Assembly (NCBI GenBank): GCA_963792445.1
Contig: CAWBWO010000013.1
Location: 124,001-188,000, forward strand
Source: Rummeliibacillus sp963792445
Lineage (GTDB): Bacteria > Bacillota > Bacilli > Bacillales_A > Planococcaceae
Reading direction: 5' to 3'
Length of the DNA: 64,000 bases
This document shows, one piece after another, positions 8,304 through 17,416 of the stretch. Under the pieces are notes generated by a model that did no database searches, was not told the DNA's origin, and saw only the letters and a program-made list of their open reading frames with translations. Every line of letters begins with the position of its first letter. Position 1 is the stretch's first letter. Made by a program: the position numbers and the translations under genes.

Positions 8304-9255
8304 ATGTTAACTGAAGAGTTAAGTCAAGAACAGTTGCAAGAGCAATTTGAAGCGCGTATTGAAGCTGGAGAGAAAATTGAAGTTGATGATTGGATGCCAG
8401 AAGAGTATCGCAAAGCACTTATTAAGTTGATCTCTATGCATGGCATTAGTGAAATTATGGGGGCATTACCGGAGAAAGAATGGGTACCTAAAGCTCCTTC
8501 ACTTTATCGTAAACTTGGCATCATGGCTAAAGTTCAAGACGAGATGGGACATGGACAATTATTGCTTAGAGTGGCAGAAGATTTACTAAAGCCATATGGC
8601 AAAGACCGTGATGATTTAATGCAGGACTTATTTGCACGGTCGTTTAAAATTCCATAATGTCTTCCATATGGAAACAAAGACTTGGGGAGATGCTGGACTC
8701 ATTGGTTGGTTAGTAGATGGAGCAGCGATTATCTCACAAACGAATATGTTAGGTGCTTCATATGGACCGTATGCAAGAGCATTGCAACGAATTTGTGCAG
8801 AAGAAGTTTTCCATGCGCAACATGGTGAAGCAATTATTATGGCGCTTGCAGAAGGAACAGATGAGCAACGTGCTATGGTGCAAGATGCATTAAATCGTTG
8901 GTGGGAAGCATTGTTATTCTTCTTTGGCCCAGCTTCAAGTCAAACAACAGGAACTAGTAAACAAGACATCACGATTAAATACAAAATTCGCGTCAATACA
9001 AATGAAGAATTACGTCAAAGCTTCTTTGATAAATATGTGCCACGAATTTTATCTCTAGGCTTAGAGCTACCTGACAAAACGATGCATTATGATGAAGAAC
9101 AAAAATTATGGATCTATGAACAACCAAATTGGGAGAACTTTAAAAAAGTGCAACGCAATGAAGGACCGAAATCTCAAGAGCGCTTAGCACTTCGAAGAAC
9201 TTCTTATGAAAATAGTGCATGGGTAAGAGAAGCATTACGACATAAAGTGGTCTAG
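8304..9255 (+). pseudogene. paaA: Ring-1,2-phenylacetyl-CoA epoxidase, catalytic subunit PaaA (one frameshift)
   Basis: The catalytic diiron subunit that turns phenylacetyl-CoA plus O2 into the ring epoxide. It is read in two frames: 8304 to ~8634 (ending ...DLMQDLF) and ~8635 to 9255 (continuing HGRLKFHNVFHMETKTWGDAG). A single extra base around 8631-8634 explains the shift. Without it the protein is about 316 residues, the usual length. Diiron-type ExxH motifs are intact on both sides of the break (DEMGH and EEVFH). All neighbours in the operon are open, so this is either a recent mutation that would kill the pathway or, more likely, a sequencing insertion. AAGGAGG precedes the ATG. Confidence 0.88.
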
Positions 9256-9267
9256 GAGGAATTGTTT

Positions 9268-9612
9268 ATGCAAAACGAGACATTTTACAAAGAATATGAA
9301 GTCTTCAGTAAGCGTACACCAACAGCTGCATTCCAACATCAATTTAGCTTACTTGCACCAAATAAAGAAATCGCTATATTAATGGCACAAGAAAACTTTA
9401 TGAGACGTGAGCCTGTAGTAGATATTTGGGTAGTTGATCGCCAAGATATTCGCAAATTAGATCAAGACGAAAAACAGATACTACAACGTTTAGATAATAA
9501 AGACTATCGGAACACAAAGGGCTACGGGTACCTGAAAAAGAAATGGCGTCATTATGAACAACAGATGCTAGATGAAAAAGAAATCCTATCTTGGTCAGGA
9601 GGTAAGAAGTAA
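9268..9612 (+). CDS. paaB: Phenylacetyl-CoA epoxidase subunit PaaB
   Basis: 114 residues. Small subunit of the PaaABC(E) monooxygenase, needed for assembly and activity; it has no catalytic motif of its own. The YEVFSKRTPTAAFQHQFSL opening and the FMRREPVVDIWVV stretch are typical of the family. An in-frame TTG lies at 9262, but it is only 2-3 bases from AGGAGG, whereas ATG 9268 has proper spacing, so 9268 is chosen. Tight operon: paaA ends 13 bases before and paaC starts immediately after the stop. Confidence 0.9.
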   Translation: MQNETFYKEYEVFSKRTPTAAFQHQFSLLAPNKEIAILMAQENFMRREPVVDIWVVDRQDIRKLDQDEKQILQRLDNKDYRNTKGYGYLKKKWRHYEQQMLDEKEILSWSGGKK

Positions 9613-10401
9613 ATGACAGTAGAAAAACAAACACCAGAAATTGAACTCCTATTCCAATTAGCGGATGATGATTTTCTTTTCTCTTATCGCGGGTCTGAGT
9701 GGCTAGGACTTGCTCCACATATTGAAGAAGATGTCGCTTTTTCATCTATTACACAAGATACAATGGGGCATGCGACAATGTTCTATCGTTTACTAGAAGC
9801 ATTGGAGGTAGGGGATGCTGATGCATTAGCACATTTACGCCCTTCATTACTAAGAAAAAATAGTATTTTAGTAGAACGTAAAAACGGTGAGGGGACATAC
9901 TTAGAAAACCCTCAATATGATTGGGCATATGCAGTTGTTAGAAACTACCTTTATACAGTAGCTAAAAAAGTGAAGATTGATTCACTTAAATCAAGTTCCA
10001 ATGAAAAATTACAAGAAGCTGCCGTGAAGATTAGTATGGAGCTCTACTACCATCTATTGCATTGGAAAACATGGTTTGTTCAATTATTTACAGCAACAGA
10101 TGAAGCACGTCAAAGAATGCAAGCTGCGTTAAATCGAGTGATTGAAGATGCTGGCGATTTATTCTCATATGGTCGTCATGAAAAGGAAATTGTAGCAAGT
10201 GGATTAATAGAAGATGGCGAAGTATTGAAAGAAAGATGGCTACTTTTATTAAATCCAGTTTTTGAAACAATCAATATTCCACTACCAGAGTTGAAAACAC
10301 CAATTAGTAATGGCCGAAATGGAGAACACACAGATGAACTACAGCAGGCAATTGACACGATGTCTGAAGTGTATACATCAAATCTTGAAGCAACTTGGTA
10401 A
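9613..10401 (+). CDS. paaC: Phenylacetyl-CoA epoxidase structural subunit PaaC
   Basis: 262 residues, ferritin-like fold, the non-catalytic partner that pairs with PaaA. Recognisable stretches are LADDDFLFSYRGSEWLG near the N-terminus, DTMGHATMFYRLL and YYHLLHWKTWFV. The start follows the paaB stop directly, with GGAGGT inside the end of paaB. The gene is intact, unlike paaA. Confidence 0.92.
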   Translation: MTVEKQTPEIELLFQLADDDFLFSYRGSEWLGLAPHIEEDVAFSSITQDTMGHATMFYRLLEALEVGDADALAHLRPSLLRKNSILVERKNGEGTYLENPQYDWAYAVVRNYLYTVAKKVKIDSLKSSSNEKLQEAAVKISMELYYHLLHWKTWFVQLFTATDEARQRMQAALNRVIEDAGDLFSYGRHEKEIVASGLIEDGEVLKERWLLLLNPVFETINIPLPELKTPISNGRNGEHTDELQQAIDTMSEVYTSNLEATW

Positions 10402-10418
10402 TGCGGGAGAGTGATTAG

Positions 10419-10916
10419 ATGTTTGTGAAGCAAACAATAAAAGATCAAGTCTATGAAGTACTTGATTACGTGAAGGACCCAGAAATCGATACAGTCAGTG
10501 TAATTGATCTTGGAATGGTAGAAAAGGTAGAAGTAAATGACCACCATGTTCATGTCCAAATGCTCCCTACTTTTTCTGGATGCCCCGCGTTAAATATTAT
10601 TCAAGATCGAGTCGTTCAAGCGGTTCAAAGTATCGAGGAAGTGGAATCTGTAAAAGTAGAATTTATTCACAATCCGCCTTGGACTTCTGATCGGGTTACT
10701 GAAAAAGGGAAAAAGGGGTTAAAAGAATTTGGTATTGCAGCACCGCCAGAGTATTTTGAGGAAGATGGCTCATGGCATGTTGATTGTCCGTATTGCGGCA
10801 GTACTTATGTGACGTTAGACAATATCTTTGGCCCAACAGCTTGTAGAAGTATCTTATATTGCAAGAGTTGCAAAAATCCATTTGAAGCGATGAAACCCGT
10901 TTCAACAATCATGTAA
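10419..10916 (+). CDS. paaD: PaaD, MIP18/DUF59-family maturation factor with C-terminal zinc ribbon
   Basis: 165 residues. The N-terminal ~95 residues form a MIP18/DUF59 domain (VKDPEIDTVSVIDLGMV; TFSGCPAL), a family that helps Fe-S or diiron centre maturation. The C-terminus carries a four-Cys zinc ribbon: CPYCGS and, 20-odd residues on, CKSC. PaaD is required for epoxidase activity in known pathways and is always beside paaABC. AGAGTG ribosome site upstream. Confidence 0.92.
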   Translation: MFVKQTIKDQVYEVLDYVKDPEIDTVSVIDLGMVEKVEVNDHHVHVQMLPTFSGCPALNIIQDRVVQAVQSIEEVESVKVEFIHNPPWTSDRVTEKGKKGLKEFGIAAPPEYFEEDGSWHVDCPYCGSTYVTLDNIFGPTACRSILYCKSCKNPFEAMKPVSTIM

Positions 10917-10930
10917 AGGGGAGACAAATA

Positions 10931-11233
10931 ATGGCTAAATTAATCGCATTGTATAAAAAACCTGAGGATCAAGTTGCTTTTGATCAACACTATAATGAGG
11001 TTCACGTTCCAATTACAGAGAAAATTCCTGGTTTACGCGAAATGAGAGTAACAAAGTTCAGTTTGACACCTATGGGCAAAGAGGCTCCTTACTATTTAAT
11101 GTGTGAAATGATTTATGATAGCCATGAAGATTTGAAGAAAGGCATGCGCTCAGATGAAGGAAAAGCATCTGGCAAAGACTTAATGAGTTTTGCAGGTGAT
11201 ATCGTTACATTAATGATTGGCGATGATGAGTAA
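10931..11233 (+). CDS. EthD/Dabb-family small protein in the paa operon
   Basis: 100 residues, a ferredoxin-like alpha/beta barrel of the EthD type (HYNEVHVPITEKIPGL is the signature). EthD-like proteins are companions of degradative oxygenases, but their reaction is mostly unknown. It has its own AAGGGGAG ribosome site, sits 14 bases after paaD, and its TAA overlaps the ATG of paaF by one base, so it is co-translated within the operon. The classical E. coli paa operon has no such gene. Function here is unassigned; a role in handling an unstable CoA intermediate is possible. Confidence 0.8.
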   Translation: MAKLIALYKKPEDQVAFDQHYNEVHVPITEKIPGLREMRVTKFSLTPMGKEAPYYLMCEMIYDSHEDLKKGMRSDEGKASGKDLMSFAGDIVTLMIGDDE

Positions 11234-12009
11234 TGACGAATTTCCAGTTCATAACAACATCTATTCAAAATAGTATCGGAATGGTTGAACTGAATCGACC
11301 AAAGCAATATAACTCTTTAAACCGACAAATGGTTCGAGAAATTGTAGAGGCATTTGAAGAATTCGAGCAAAATGAATTTGTAAGAGTCATTGTCATTAGC
11401 GGAAAAGGGAAGGCCTTCTCATCGGGAGCAGATATTGATGAGATGGCAGCTGATGATACGATCCGTTTGGAATTATTAAACCAATTTGCCGATTGGGACC
11501 GTGTTTCTTTATTGAAAAAGCCAATCATTGGTGCTGTACATGGTTATGTTTTCGGAGGCGGATTTGAGCTTGCATTAAGCTGTGATATGTTAATCGCAGC
11601 TGAAGGAACAGAATTCTGTTTTCCAGAAGTAAACTTGGGTGTAATGCCTGGAGCAGGTGGCACACAACGTTTAACAAAACTAGTCGGACGTACAAAAGCT
11701 TTAGAGTGGATCTGGAGTGCAAAACGTATTTCAGCAAAAGAAGCACTGCACTATGGTGTTGTAAATAAAGTTGTTCAACCAGAAATCTTGCGAGAAGAAG
11801 CGTTGAAATTTGCAGAGATGATTTGTAATAAACCACCTTTAGCCATCAGACTTATCAAAGAATCTGTTACAAAGGCAGTTGACTATTCATTATATGAAGG
11901 AATGCAGTATGAACGGAAAAACTTCTACTTATTGTTCTCCTCAGAAGACCAAAAAGAGGGAATGAAAGCGTTCGTAGAAAAGCGCACTCCTCAGTTTAAG
12001 GGGCGATAG
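11233..12009 (+). CDS. paaF: Enoyl-CoA hydratase PaaF
   Basis: 258-residue crotonase. It keeps both glutamates of hydratases: the first in GGGFELALSCD (~residue 110) and the second in PEVNLGVMPGAGGTQRL (~residue 135). PaaF hydrates 2,3-dehydroadipyl-CoA in lower phenylacetate catabolism. The start overlaps the EthD-like gene by one base and paaG begins one base after the stop. The choice of PaaF over PaaG rests on the complete Glu pair. Confidence 0.85.
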   Translation: MTNFQFITTSIQNSIGMVELNRPKQYNSLNRQMVREIVEAFEEFEQNEFVRVIVISGKGKAFSSGADIDEMAADDTIRLELLNQFADWDRVSLLKKPIIGAVHGYVFGGGFELALSCDMLIAAEGTEFCFPEVNLGVMPGAGGTQRLTKLVGRTKALEWIWSAKRISAKEALHYGVVNKVVQPEILREEALKFAEMICNKPPLAIRLIKESVTKAVDYSLYEGMQYERKNFYLLFSSEDQKEGMKAFVEKRTPQFKGR

Positions 12010-12010
12010 A

Positions 12011-12784
12011 ATGTTTGAATCTATTCAATATGAAGTCACGAATTCAGTTTGTTTTATTACATTAAATCGTCCTGAATCGATAAATGCCTTTACCTCTACA
12101 ATGAACAAAGAAATAACAAAAGCGATTAAAACGGCTGAAAGTTCTGATGAGGTGCGCTGCATTGTAATAAAAGGTGCAGGAAAAGGATTTTGTTCAGGAC
12201 AGGATTTATCAGAGATAGACGAATCGATGGATCACGGAGAACTATTGCGCAATTTATATGGTCCAATGGTGATGAAAATCCACCAATGTGAAAAACCAAT
12301 TATTGCTGCAGTACATGGAGCAGCAGCAGGAGCAGGATTCAGCTTAGCCCTAGCATGTGATTTTCGAATTATGGCCGAAAAATCATTCTTTATGAATGCA
12401 TTTATCCAAGTAGGGCTGATTCCGGATTCAGGAAATTTATATTATTTAAGACAACTCATTGGTGATGCGAAAGCACTTGAAATTTCACTTACGGGAGAAC
12501 GAATTTCTTCCCATGATGCATTGCAACTTGGACTTGCGACAAAGGTTGTGCCAAATGAACAATTTGAAGCGGCAGTTTTAGAATATGCAACAAACCTTGC
12601 TACACTTCCAACAAAAGCAATCGCCTTAACAAAACGAGCATTAAAAGCAGCAGCAGAACTAAATTTAACTGATTATTTAGAATATGAAGCGCAAGGGCAA
12701 AGAATTGCCGGTCTAACAAAAGACCATCAAGAAGGAATTAAAGCGTTTATGGAAAAAAGAAAACCTGTTTTTGTAGGGAACTAA
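12011..12784 (+). CDS. paaG: 1,2-epoxyphenylacetyl-CoA isomerase PaaG
   Basis: 257-residue crotonase. The first catalytic Glu position is replaced (AAAGAGFSLALACD) and an Asp stands in the second motif (VGLIPDSGNLYYL), the pattern of PaaG isomerases, which turn the ring epoxide into the seven-membered oxepin-CoA. It sits directly after paaF with one base between. Confidence 0.88.
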   Translation: MFESIQYEVTNSVCFITLNRPESINAFTSTMNKEITKAIKTAESSDEVRCIVIKGAGKGFCSGQDLSEIDESMDHGELLRNLYGPMVMKIHQCEKPIIAAVHGAAAGAGFSLALACDFRIMAEKSFFMNAFIQVGLIPDSGNLYYLRQLIGDAKALEISLTGERISSHDALQLGLATKVVPNEQFEAAVLEYATNLATLPTKAIALTKRALKAAAELNLTDYLEYEAQGQRIAGLTKDHQEGIKAFMEKRKPVFVGN

Positions 12785-12798
12785 AAGGGGGAAATAAC

Positions 12799-14316
12799 AT
12801 GTCAACAACGCAAACATTAGTAGAACAAAATTCTTTGAAACGCGATTTTTATCACTTAATCATCAATGGTGAAAAAGTAGAAAGTGCGAACGGCCAAACA
12901 ATTGATACGTATAATCCAGCTACAGGTGAATTAGTAGCGAAAGTGGCAAAAGCAGCTAAAGAAGATGCAGAAAGTGCAGTACAAGCTGCAAGAGAAGCTT
13001 TTGATCACGGTAAATGGAGAAAATATCCTGTAGGACGTCGTGCGCAAGTATTAAATAAGATTGCTTCCATTATGCGCTCTCGTTTCAATGAAATAGTGGA
13101 ACTAGAAATCTTAGATACAGGTAAATCATTAAGTACTGCACAAGGTCAAGTCAATCAAGCGATTGAAGACTTTGAGTTCTATGCAGGTGCAATCGTTGGG
13201 CATCGTGGTGTAGTAAATAATATGCCTGGCCAATTCCACAACTACACAGAAAAAGAACCTGTTGGTGTATGTGCACAAATCATCCCTTGGAATTATCCAA
13301 TCATGATGGCAGCATGGAAAATTGCACCGGCTATTGCAGTTGGTTGTTCAGTAATCGTAAAACCAGCTTCATTAACACCGTTAACAGCAATAATCTTAGG
13401 TGAAATTTGTTTAGAAGCAGGAGTACCAGCTGGTGTTGTCAATATCATCCCAGGATCTGGCTCTGAAGTAGGTAACTATCTTGTAGAACATAAACAAGTT
13501 GATAAAGTGGCATTTACAGGTTCAACGCCAATCGGCAAAGACATTATGAATAAAGCTTCAGAAACACTAAAACGTGTAACACTAGAACTTGGCGGAAAAT
13601 CACCAAATATCGTGTTTGCAGATGCAGATCTTGATGCAGCAGTAGACGGTTCATTGTACGGTATTTTCTATAACTCTGGTCAATCATGTGAAGCACGTTC
13701 TCGTTTATATGTACAAGAAGATATTTACGAACAATTTGTTGAAAAATTTGTAGCCAAAACAAAACAAATCAAATTAGGCAATCCATTTGAAAAAGAAACA
13801 CATATGGGCGCAATCATTGATCAAAAACAAGTAGAGGTCATCGATGGTTATGTACAATCCGCTATTCAAGATGGAGCAGATATTTTAGCAGGTGGTAAAG
13901 TTGCACAAGTAGAAGGCTATGAAAATGGTTTCTGGTATGAACCAACAGTCATTGCAAATGTCAATCACTCGATGAAAGTAGTCAATGAAGAAATCTTCGG
14001 ACCAGTTGTAGTCATTATGAAATTCAAAGATGAAAAAGAAGCGATTCAATTAGCAAACGATACAGAATTTGGTCTTGGTTCAGCAGTATGGTCAAAAGAC
14101 GGCGCAAGAGCAACACGCGTTGCCAACCAAATCCAAGCGGGAATTGTCATGGTTAACTGCCCATTCTCAGCAATGCCAGGTACACCATTTGGAGGATACA
14201 AACAATCTGGCTTCGGTCGTGAACTATGTATCGAAACGCTAGATTTATATACAGAAACAAAAAGTATCATCTCATACTATGGAAATCGCCCATTAAATCC
14301 ACTAGGAATCGAATAG
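12799..14316 (+). CDS. Aldehyde dehydrogenase of the paa operon (PaaZ-like dehydrogenase part only)
   Basis: 505 residues, complete NAD(P)-dependent aldehyde dehydrogenase. The catalytic Cys is residue 297 (SGQSCEARS) and the general-base Glu is 263 (LELGGK); IIPWNYP and GSTPIG are also present. In E. coli the PaaZ dehydrogenase is fused to a MaoC-like hydratase that opens the oxepin ring; that half is absent here and no MaoC gene is in the window. The enzyme could oxidise the semialdehyde left after ring opening, or it could be a phenylacetaldehyde dehydrogenase feeding the pathway. AAAGGGGG precedes the ATG, and a hairpin follows. Confidence 0.85.
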   Translation: MSTTQTLVEQNSLKRDFYHLIINGEKVESANGQTIDTYNPATGELVAKVAKAAKEDAESAVQAAREAFDHGKWRKYPVGRRAQVLNKIASIMRSRFNEIVELEILDTGKSLSTAQGQVNQAIEDFEFYAGAIVGHRGVVNNMPGQFHNYTEKEPVGVCAQIIPWNYPIMMAAWKIAPAIAVGCSVIVKPASLTPLTAIILGEICLEAGVPAGVVNIIPGSGSEVGNYLVEHKQVDKVAFTGSTPIGKDIMNKASETLKRVTLELGGKSPNIVFADADLDAAVDGSLYGIFYNSGQSCEARSRLYVQEDIYEQFVEKFVAKTKQIKLGNPFEKETHMGAIIDQKQVEVIDGYVQSAIQDGADILAGGKVAQVEGYENGFWYEPTVIANVNHSMKVVNEEIFGPVVVIMKFKDEKEAIQLANDTEFGLGSAVWSKDGARATRVANQIQAGIVMVNCPFSAMPGTPFGGYKQSGFGRELCIETLDLYTETKSIISYYGNRPLNPLGIE

Positions 14317-14349
14317 TTAAGCGTTTAGTTTCAAAAATTATAAATTGAA

Positions 14350-14374
14350 TAGGGGGGCACTCCCCCTATTTTCG
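14350..14374 (+). terminator. Strong hairpin inside the paa operon
   Basis: Stem ATAGGGGG/CCCCCTAT with a short loop, followed by a short T run. It lies between the aldehyde dehydrogenase and paaH and would lower expression of paaH and paaJ relative to upstream genes. Confidence 0.6.
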
Positions 14375-14399
14375 TATTCTAATATTTGGAGGTTTGAAA

Positions 14400-15269
14400 A
14401 TGAAGAACATAACCGTAATTGGCTCAGGCGTAATGGGAAGAGGCATTGCCTATGTAAGTGCTCTAGGTGGATTTGAAACAACATTAGTAGATGTTAATGA
14501 AAATGCATTATCAAGCGCCAAAAAAGAAATCGAAACAATATTCGATAAAGCGATTAAATACAACAAAATTTCTGAACAACAAAAAATTCAAAGCCAAAGT
14601 AATTTATCATTCACAACAGATTTACCAAAAGGTGTAGCAAATGCAGATCTAATCATTGAAGCTGTACCTGAAAAAGCAGAAATTAAAAAAGCTGTATTTG
14701 AACAAATGGAACAATTTGCAAAAGACTCATGCTTGTTTGCAACGAATACATCCACAATGAGTCCAACTGAAATTGCATCTTATGCAAATAGAACAGAACG
14801 TACAATTGCTATGCACTTTTTCAACCCTGTTCACAAGATGAAATTAGTTGAAATTGTACGTGGACTTGAAACAAACGATGAAACGGCTAAAATCATTGCT
14901 GAAGTGGCGCAACAAATGGGAAAAGAAACAGTTGTGATTCATGAGTTTCCAGGGTTTGTCACAAGTCGAATCAGTGCATTAGTAGGAAATGAAGCATTTT
15001 ATATGCTACAAGAAGGACTTGGTAGCCCAGAAGATATCGATAAAGCAATTAAATTAGGGCTTAATTATCCAATGGGGCCATTTGAGCTTGCAGACTTAGT
15101 GGGTCTTGATGCACGTTTAAATAATTTACGTTATTTACATGAAAAACTTGGGGAAAAATATCGCCCAGCACCATTACTTGAACAATATGTAAAAGCAGGT
15201 CGCCTTGGACGTAAAAGTGGATGTGGCGTTTACAACTATTCAGAAGGAAAGGAATTGGTGAAAAAATGA
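14400..15269 (+). CDS. paaH: 3-hydroxyadipyl-CoA dehydrogenase
   Basis: 289 residues from ATG 14400; a TTG at 14394 is too close to GGAGG to be the start. The N-terminal NAD-binding site is VIGSGVMGRGIA (residues ~6-17). The catalytic His lies in MHFFNPVHKMKLVE. The C-terminal helical domain includes GPFELADLVGLD. It oxidises 3-hydroxyadipyl-CoA to 3-oxoadipyl-CoA. Its TGA overlaps the ATG of paaJ by 4 bases, which supports coupled translation. Confidence 0.9.
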   Translation: MKNITVIGSGVMGRGIAYVSALGGFETTLVDVNENALSSAKKEIETIFDKAIKYNKISEQQKIQSQSNLSFTTDLPKGVANADLIIEAVPEKAEIKKAVFEQMEQFAKDSCLFATNTSTMSPTEIASYANRTERTIAMHFFNPVHKMKLVEIVRGLETNDETAKIIAEVAQQMGKETVVIHEFPGFVTSRISALVGNEAFYMLQEGLGSPEDIDKAIKLGLNYPMGPFELADLVGLDARLNNLRYLHEKLGEKYRPAPLLEQYVKAGRLGRKSGCGVYNYSEGKELVKK

Positions 15270-16472
15270 CTGAAGTTGTAATTGTAGATGCTGTCAGAAC
15301 GCCAATTGGTAAATATAAAGGTGCACTAAAATCAGTAAGACCAGATGATTTGGGTGCCGTTGTGATTAAAAGTTTAGTAGAAAGAAACCCACAAGTGCCA
15401 GTTGATCAAATTGAAGATGTCATTTTCGGTAATGCAAATCAGGCTGGGGAAGACAATCGAAACGTTGCCAGAATGGCTGGATTATTAGCAGGTCTGCCTA
15501 TTGAAATCGGTGGTACAACGATCAATCGTCTTTGTGGATCAGGGATGGATGCAGTGCAATATGCAGCTCGTGCGATTAAAAGTGGCGAGGGAGATATTTT
15601 CATTGCGGGTGGTACGGAAAGCATGACGCGTGCACCATTTGTAATGGGTAAACCGGAGATTGATTATCCAAGAGGAGATCAAAAACTATTTGATACGACG
15701 ATTGGCTGGCGTTTCACGAATCCAAAGTTACATAAAATGTATGGCTCAGATACGATGCCACAAACTGCAGAAAATGTTGCAAAACAATATAATATCAGCC
15801 GAGAGGCACAAGATGACTTTGCTTTTGAAAGCCAACAACGTGCTAAAAAGAGCAATGGAAAGTGACCGTTTCAAAGAAGAAATTGTTCCTGTTGAACTAA
15901 CAGATCGAAAAGGAAATGTAACCATTTTTGATAAAGACGAGCATCCACGTCCAGAATCAACTAGAGAAAAGTTAGGTCAATTACGCCCAATTTTCGAAAA
16001 TGGTACGGTAACCGCTGGAAATGCCTCTGGTGTAAACGATGGCGCTTCAGCATTACTATTAATGAGTGCTGAAAAAGCAAAAGAACTAGGGATTAAACCG
16101 CTTGCTAAATATGTAACTGGTGCCGTTGCAGGATTGGAACCAGCTGTGATGGGATTAGGACCAATCTATGCAACAAGAAAGGCATTAAAACGAGCAAATC
16201 TTTCAATCGATCAAATGAATCTCGTAGAACTAAATGAAGCATTCGCTTCTCAATCACTTGAATGTATCAAACAATTAGAATTAGATTCTTCTATAGTAAA
16301 TGTTAATGGTGGTGCTATTGCATTTGGACATCCTTTAGGTGCAAGTGGTGCTCGTATATTAACTACGCTCGTACATGAAATGAAAAAGCAAAATGCAAAA
16401 TTTGGCTTAGCAACAATGTGTATTGGCGTTGGTCAAGGGATTGCAACAATTATCGAAAATATACAGGAATAG
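15266..16472 (+). pseudogene. paaJ: 3-oxoadipyl-CoA / acetyl-CoA thiolase PaaJ (one frameshift)
   Basis: Thiolase for the last step, releasing acetyl-CoA and succinyl-CoA. It is read in two frames: 15266 to about 15848, then on to 16472. The shift lies in the A5 run at 15845-15849: with one A fewer, QQRAKRAMESDRF reads through. The joined protein would be 401 residues, the usual length. The active-site Cys90 (LCGSGMDA), the GHPLGASGA motif with the catalytic His and the C-terminal Cys (CIGVGQG) are all present. A homopolymer +1 is a classic sequencing artefact, so the gene may be intact. Confidence 0.88.
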
Positions 16473-16483
16473 GGGGAGTATAC

Positions 16484-17260
16484 ATGTCCGTCGTTCTTTT
16501 TGAGGTCAAGGAGCAAATAGGGATTGTCACAGTAAACCGTCCAGATGTGCTAAATTGTTTTAATTATGAAGTACTCGTGCAATTACAAGAGATAGTAAAC
16601 AAAATTAGTGAAAGTCCTGATGTACGAATCGTAATCTTCACCGGTGCAGGAGAAAAAGCCTTTAGCGCAGGTGCAGATTTAAAAGAACGGAAAACGTTAA
16701 ATGACCAAGAGGTAAAAAGAAATGTAAAAGCGATTCGTGATGTCTTTAATAGCATTGCGAATTTACCTCAACCAACGATTGCTGCAGTAAATGGTCATGC
16801 ATTAGGCGGTGGATTTGAATGGTTACTAGCATGCGACTTTGCTATTTGCTCAGATAAAGCATTACTTGGATTAACTGAAACAAGTTGGGCAATCATACCA
16901 GGTGCTGGTGGAACGCAGCGATTGCCACGTTTAATAGGCGAGATGAAAGCGAAGGAACTAATATTTACAGCGAAGAAAATATCAGCAAACGAAGCAGTAG
17001 AATTAGGTATTGTCTTACAAGCTGTTCCACTTGAAGAGGTACTGCCAAAAAGTTTAGAACTAGCAGCTGCTATTTCAAAAAATGGCCCAGTTGCAATACG
17101 TCAAGCAAAATATGCGATTTCAAAAGGAATCGATAAGGACTTACAATCGGCGTTAGCAATTGAAACAGAAGCATATGAAGTAGTGATCCCGACAACAGAT
17201 CGAATCGAAGCATTAAACGCATTCAATGAAAAACGAGAGCCAGTTTTTACAGGACAATAA
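16484..17260 (+). CDS. Third crotonase of the paa operon (enoyl-CoA hydratase family)
   Basis: 258 residues from ATG 16484, with AGGGGGAG upstream; the open frame extends further 5' into paaJ but without a start signal. It is closer to the AUH/methylglutaconyl-CoA hydratase group than to PaaF: GHALGGGFEWLLACD and LTETSWAIIPGAGGTQRL. The first Glu (GFEW) is present, and the second motif has Glu followed by Thr-Ser-Trp. It is the last plus-strand gene of the operon. As the operon lacks a MaoC-type ring-opening hydratase, this protein is one candidate to supply that step, but this is speculative. Confidence 0.85.
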   Translation: MSVVLFEVKEQIGIVTVNRPDVLNCFNYEVLVQLQEIVNKISESPDVRIVIFTGAGEKAFSAGADLKERKTLNDQEVKRNVKAIRDVFNSIANLPQPTIAAVNGHALGGGFEWLLACDFAICSDKALLGLTETSWAIIPGAGGTQRLPRLIGEMKAKELIFTAKKISANEAVELGIVLQAVPLEEVLPKSLELAAAISKNGPVAIRQAKYAISKGIDKDLQSALAIETEAYEVVIPTTDRIEALNAFNEKREPVFTGQ

Positions 17261-17304
17261 TTCTATATGAAATAATATTATAATTAGCTTAGGATTTTTT
17301 GTTG

Positions 17305-17335
17305 AAATGGGATTGGCGAAGCCAATCCCATTTCT
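17305..17335 (+). terminator. Hairpin at the end of the paa operon
   Basis: A perfect 13-bp stem, AAATGGGATTGGC/GCCAATCCCATTT, with a GAA loop. The T run is short, so termination may be partial. Confidence 0.7.
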
Positions 17336-17416
17336 AGCGATACCCAATTCGTAATATCAAAAATAGTACCAATATTATTTTAAGTATGTTTAAGAGAAAG
17401 TAGACACCATTATATC

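Noticed and set aside
8620..8660. Programmed ribosomal frameshift in paaA
   Set aside because: No slippery heptamer with a downstream structure is evident, and similar +1 breaks occur in many unrelated genes of the window, so a common sequencing cause is more likely.
10176..10559. Minus-strand ORF across paaC/paaD
   Set aside because: It lies antisense to two well-conserved genes, has no ribosome site and gives no recognisable protein; the same applies to the other ORFs inside annotated genes.
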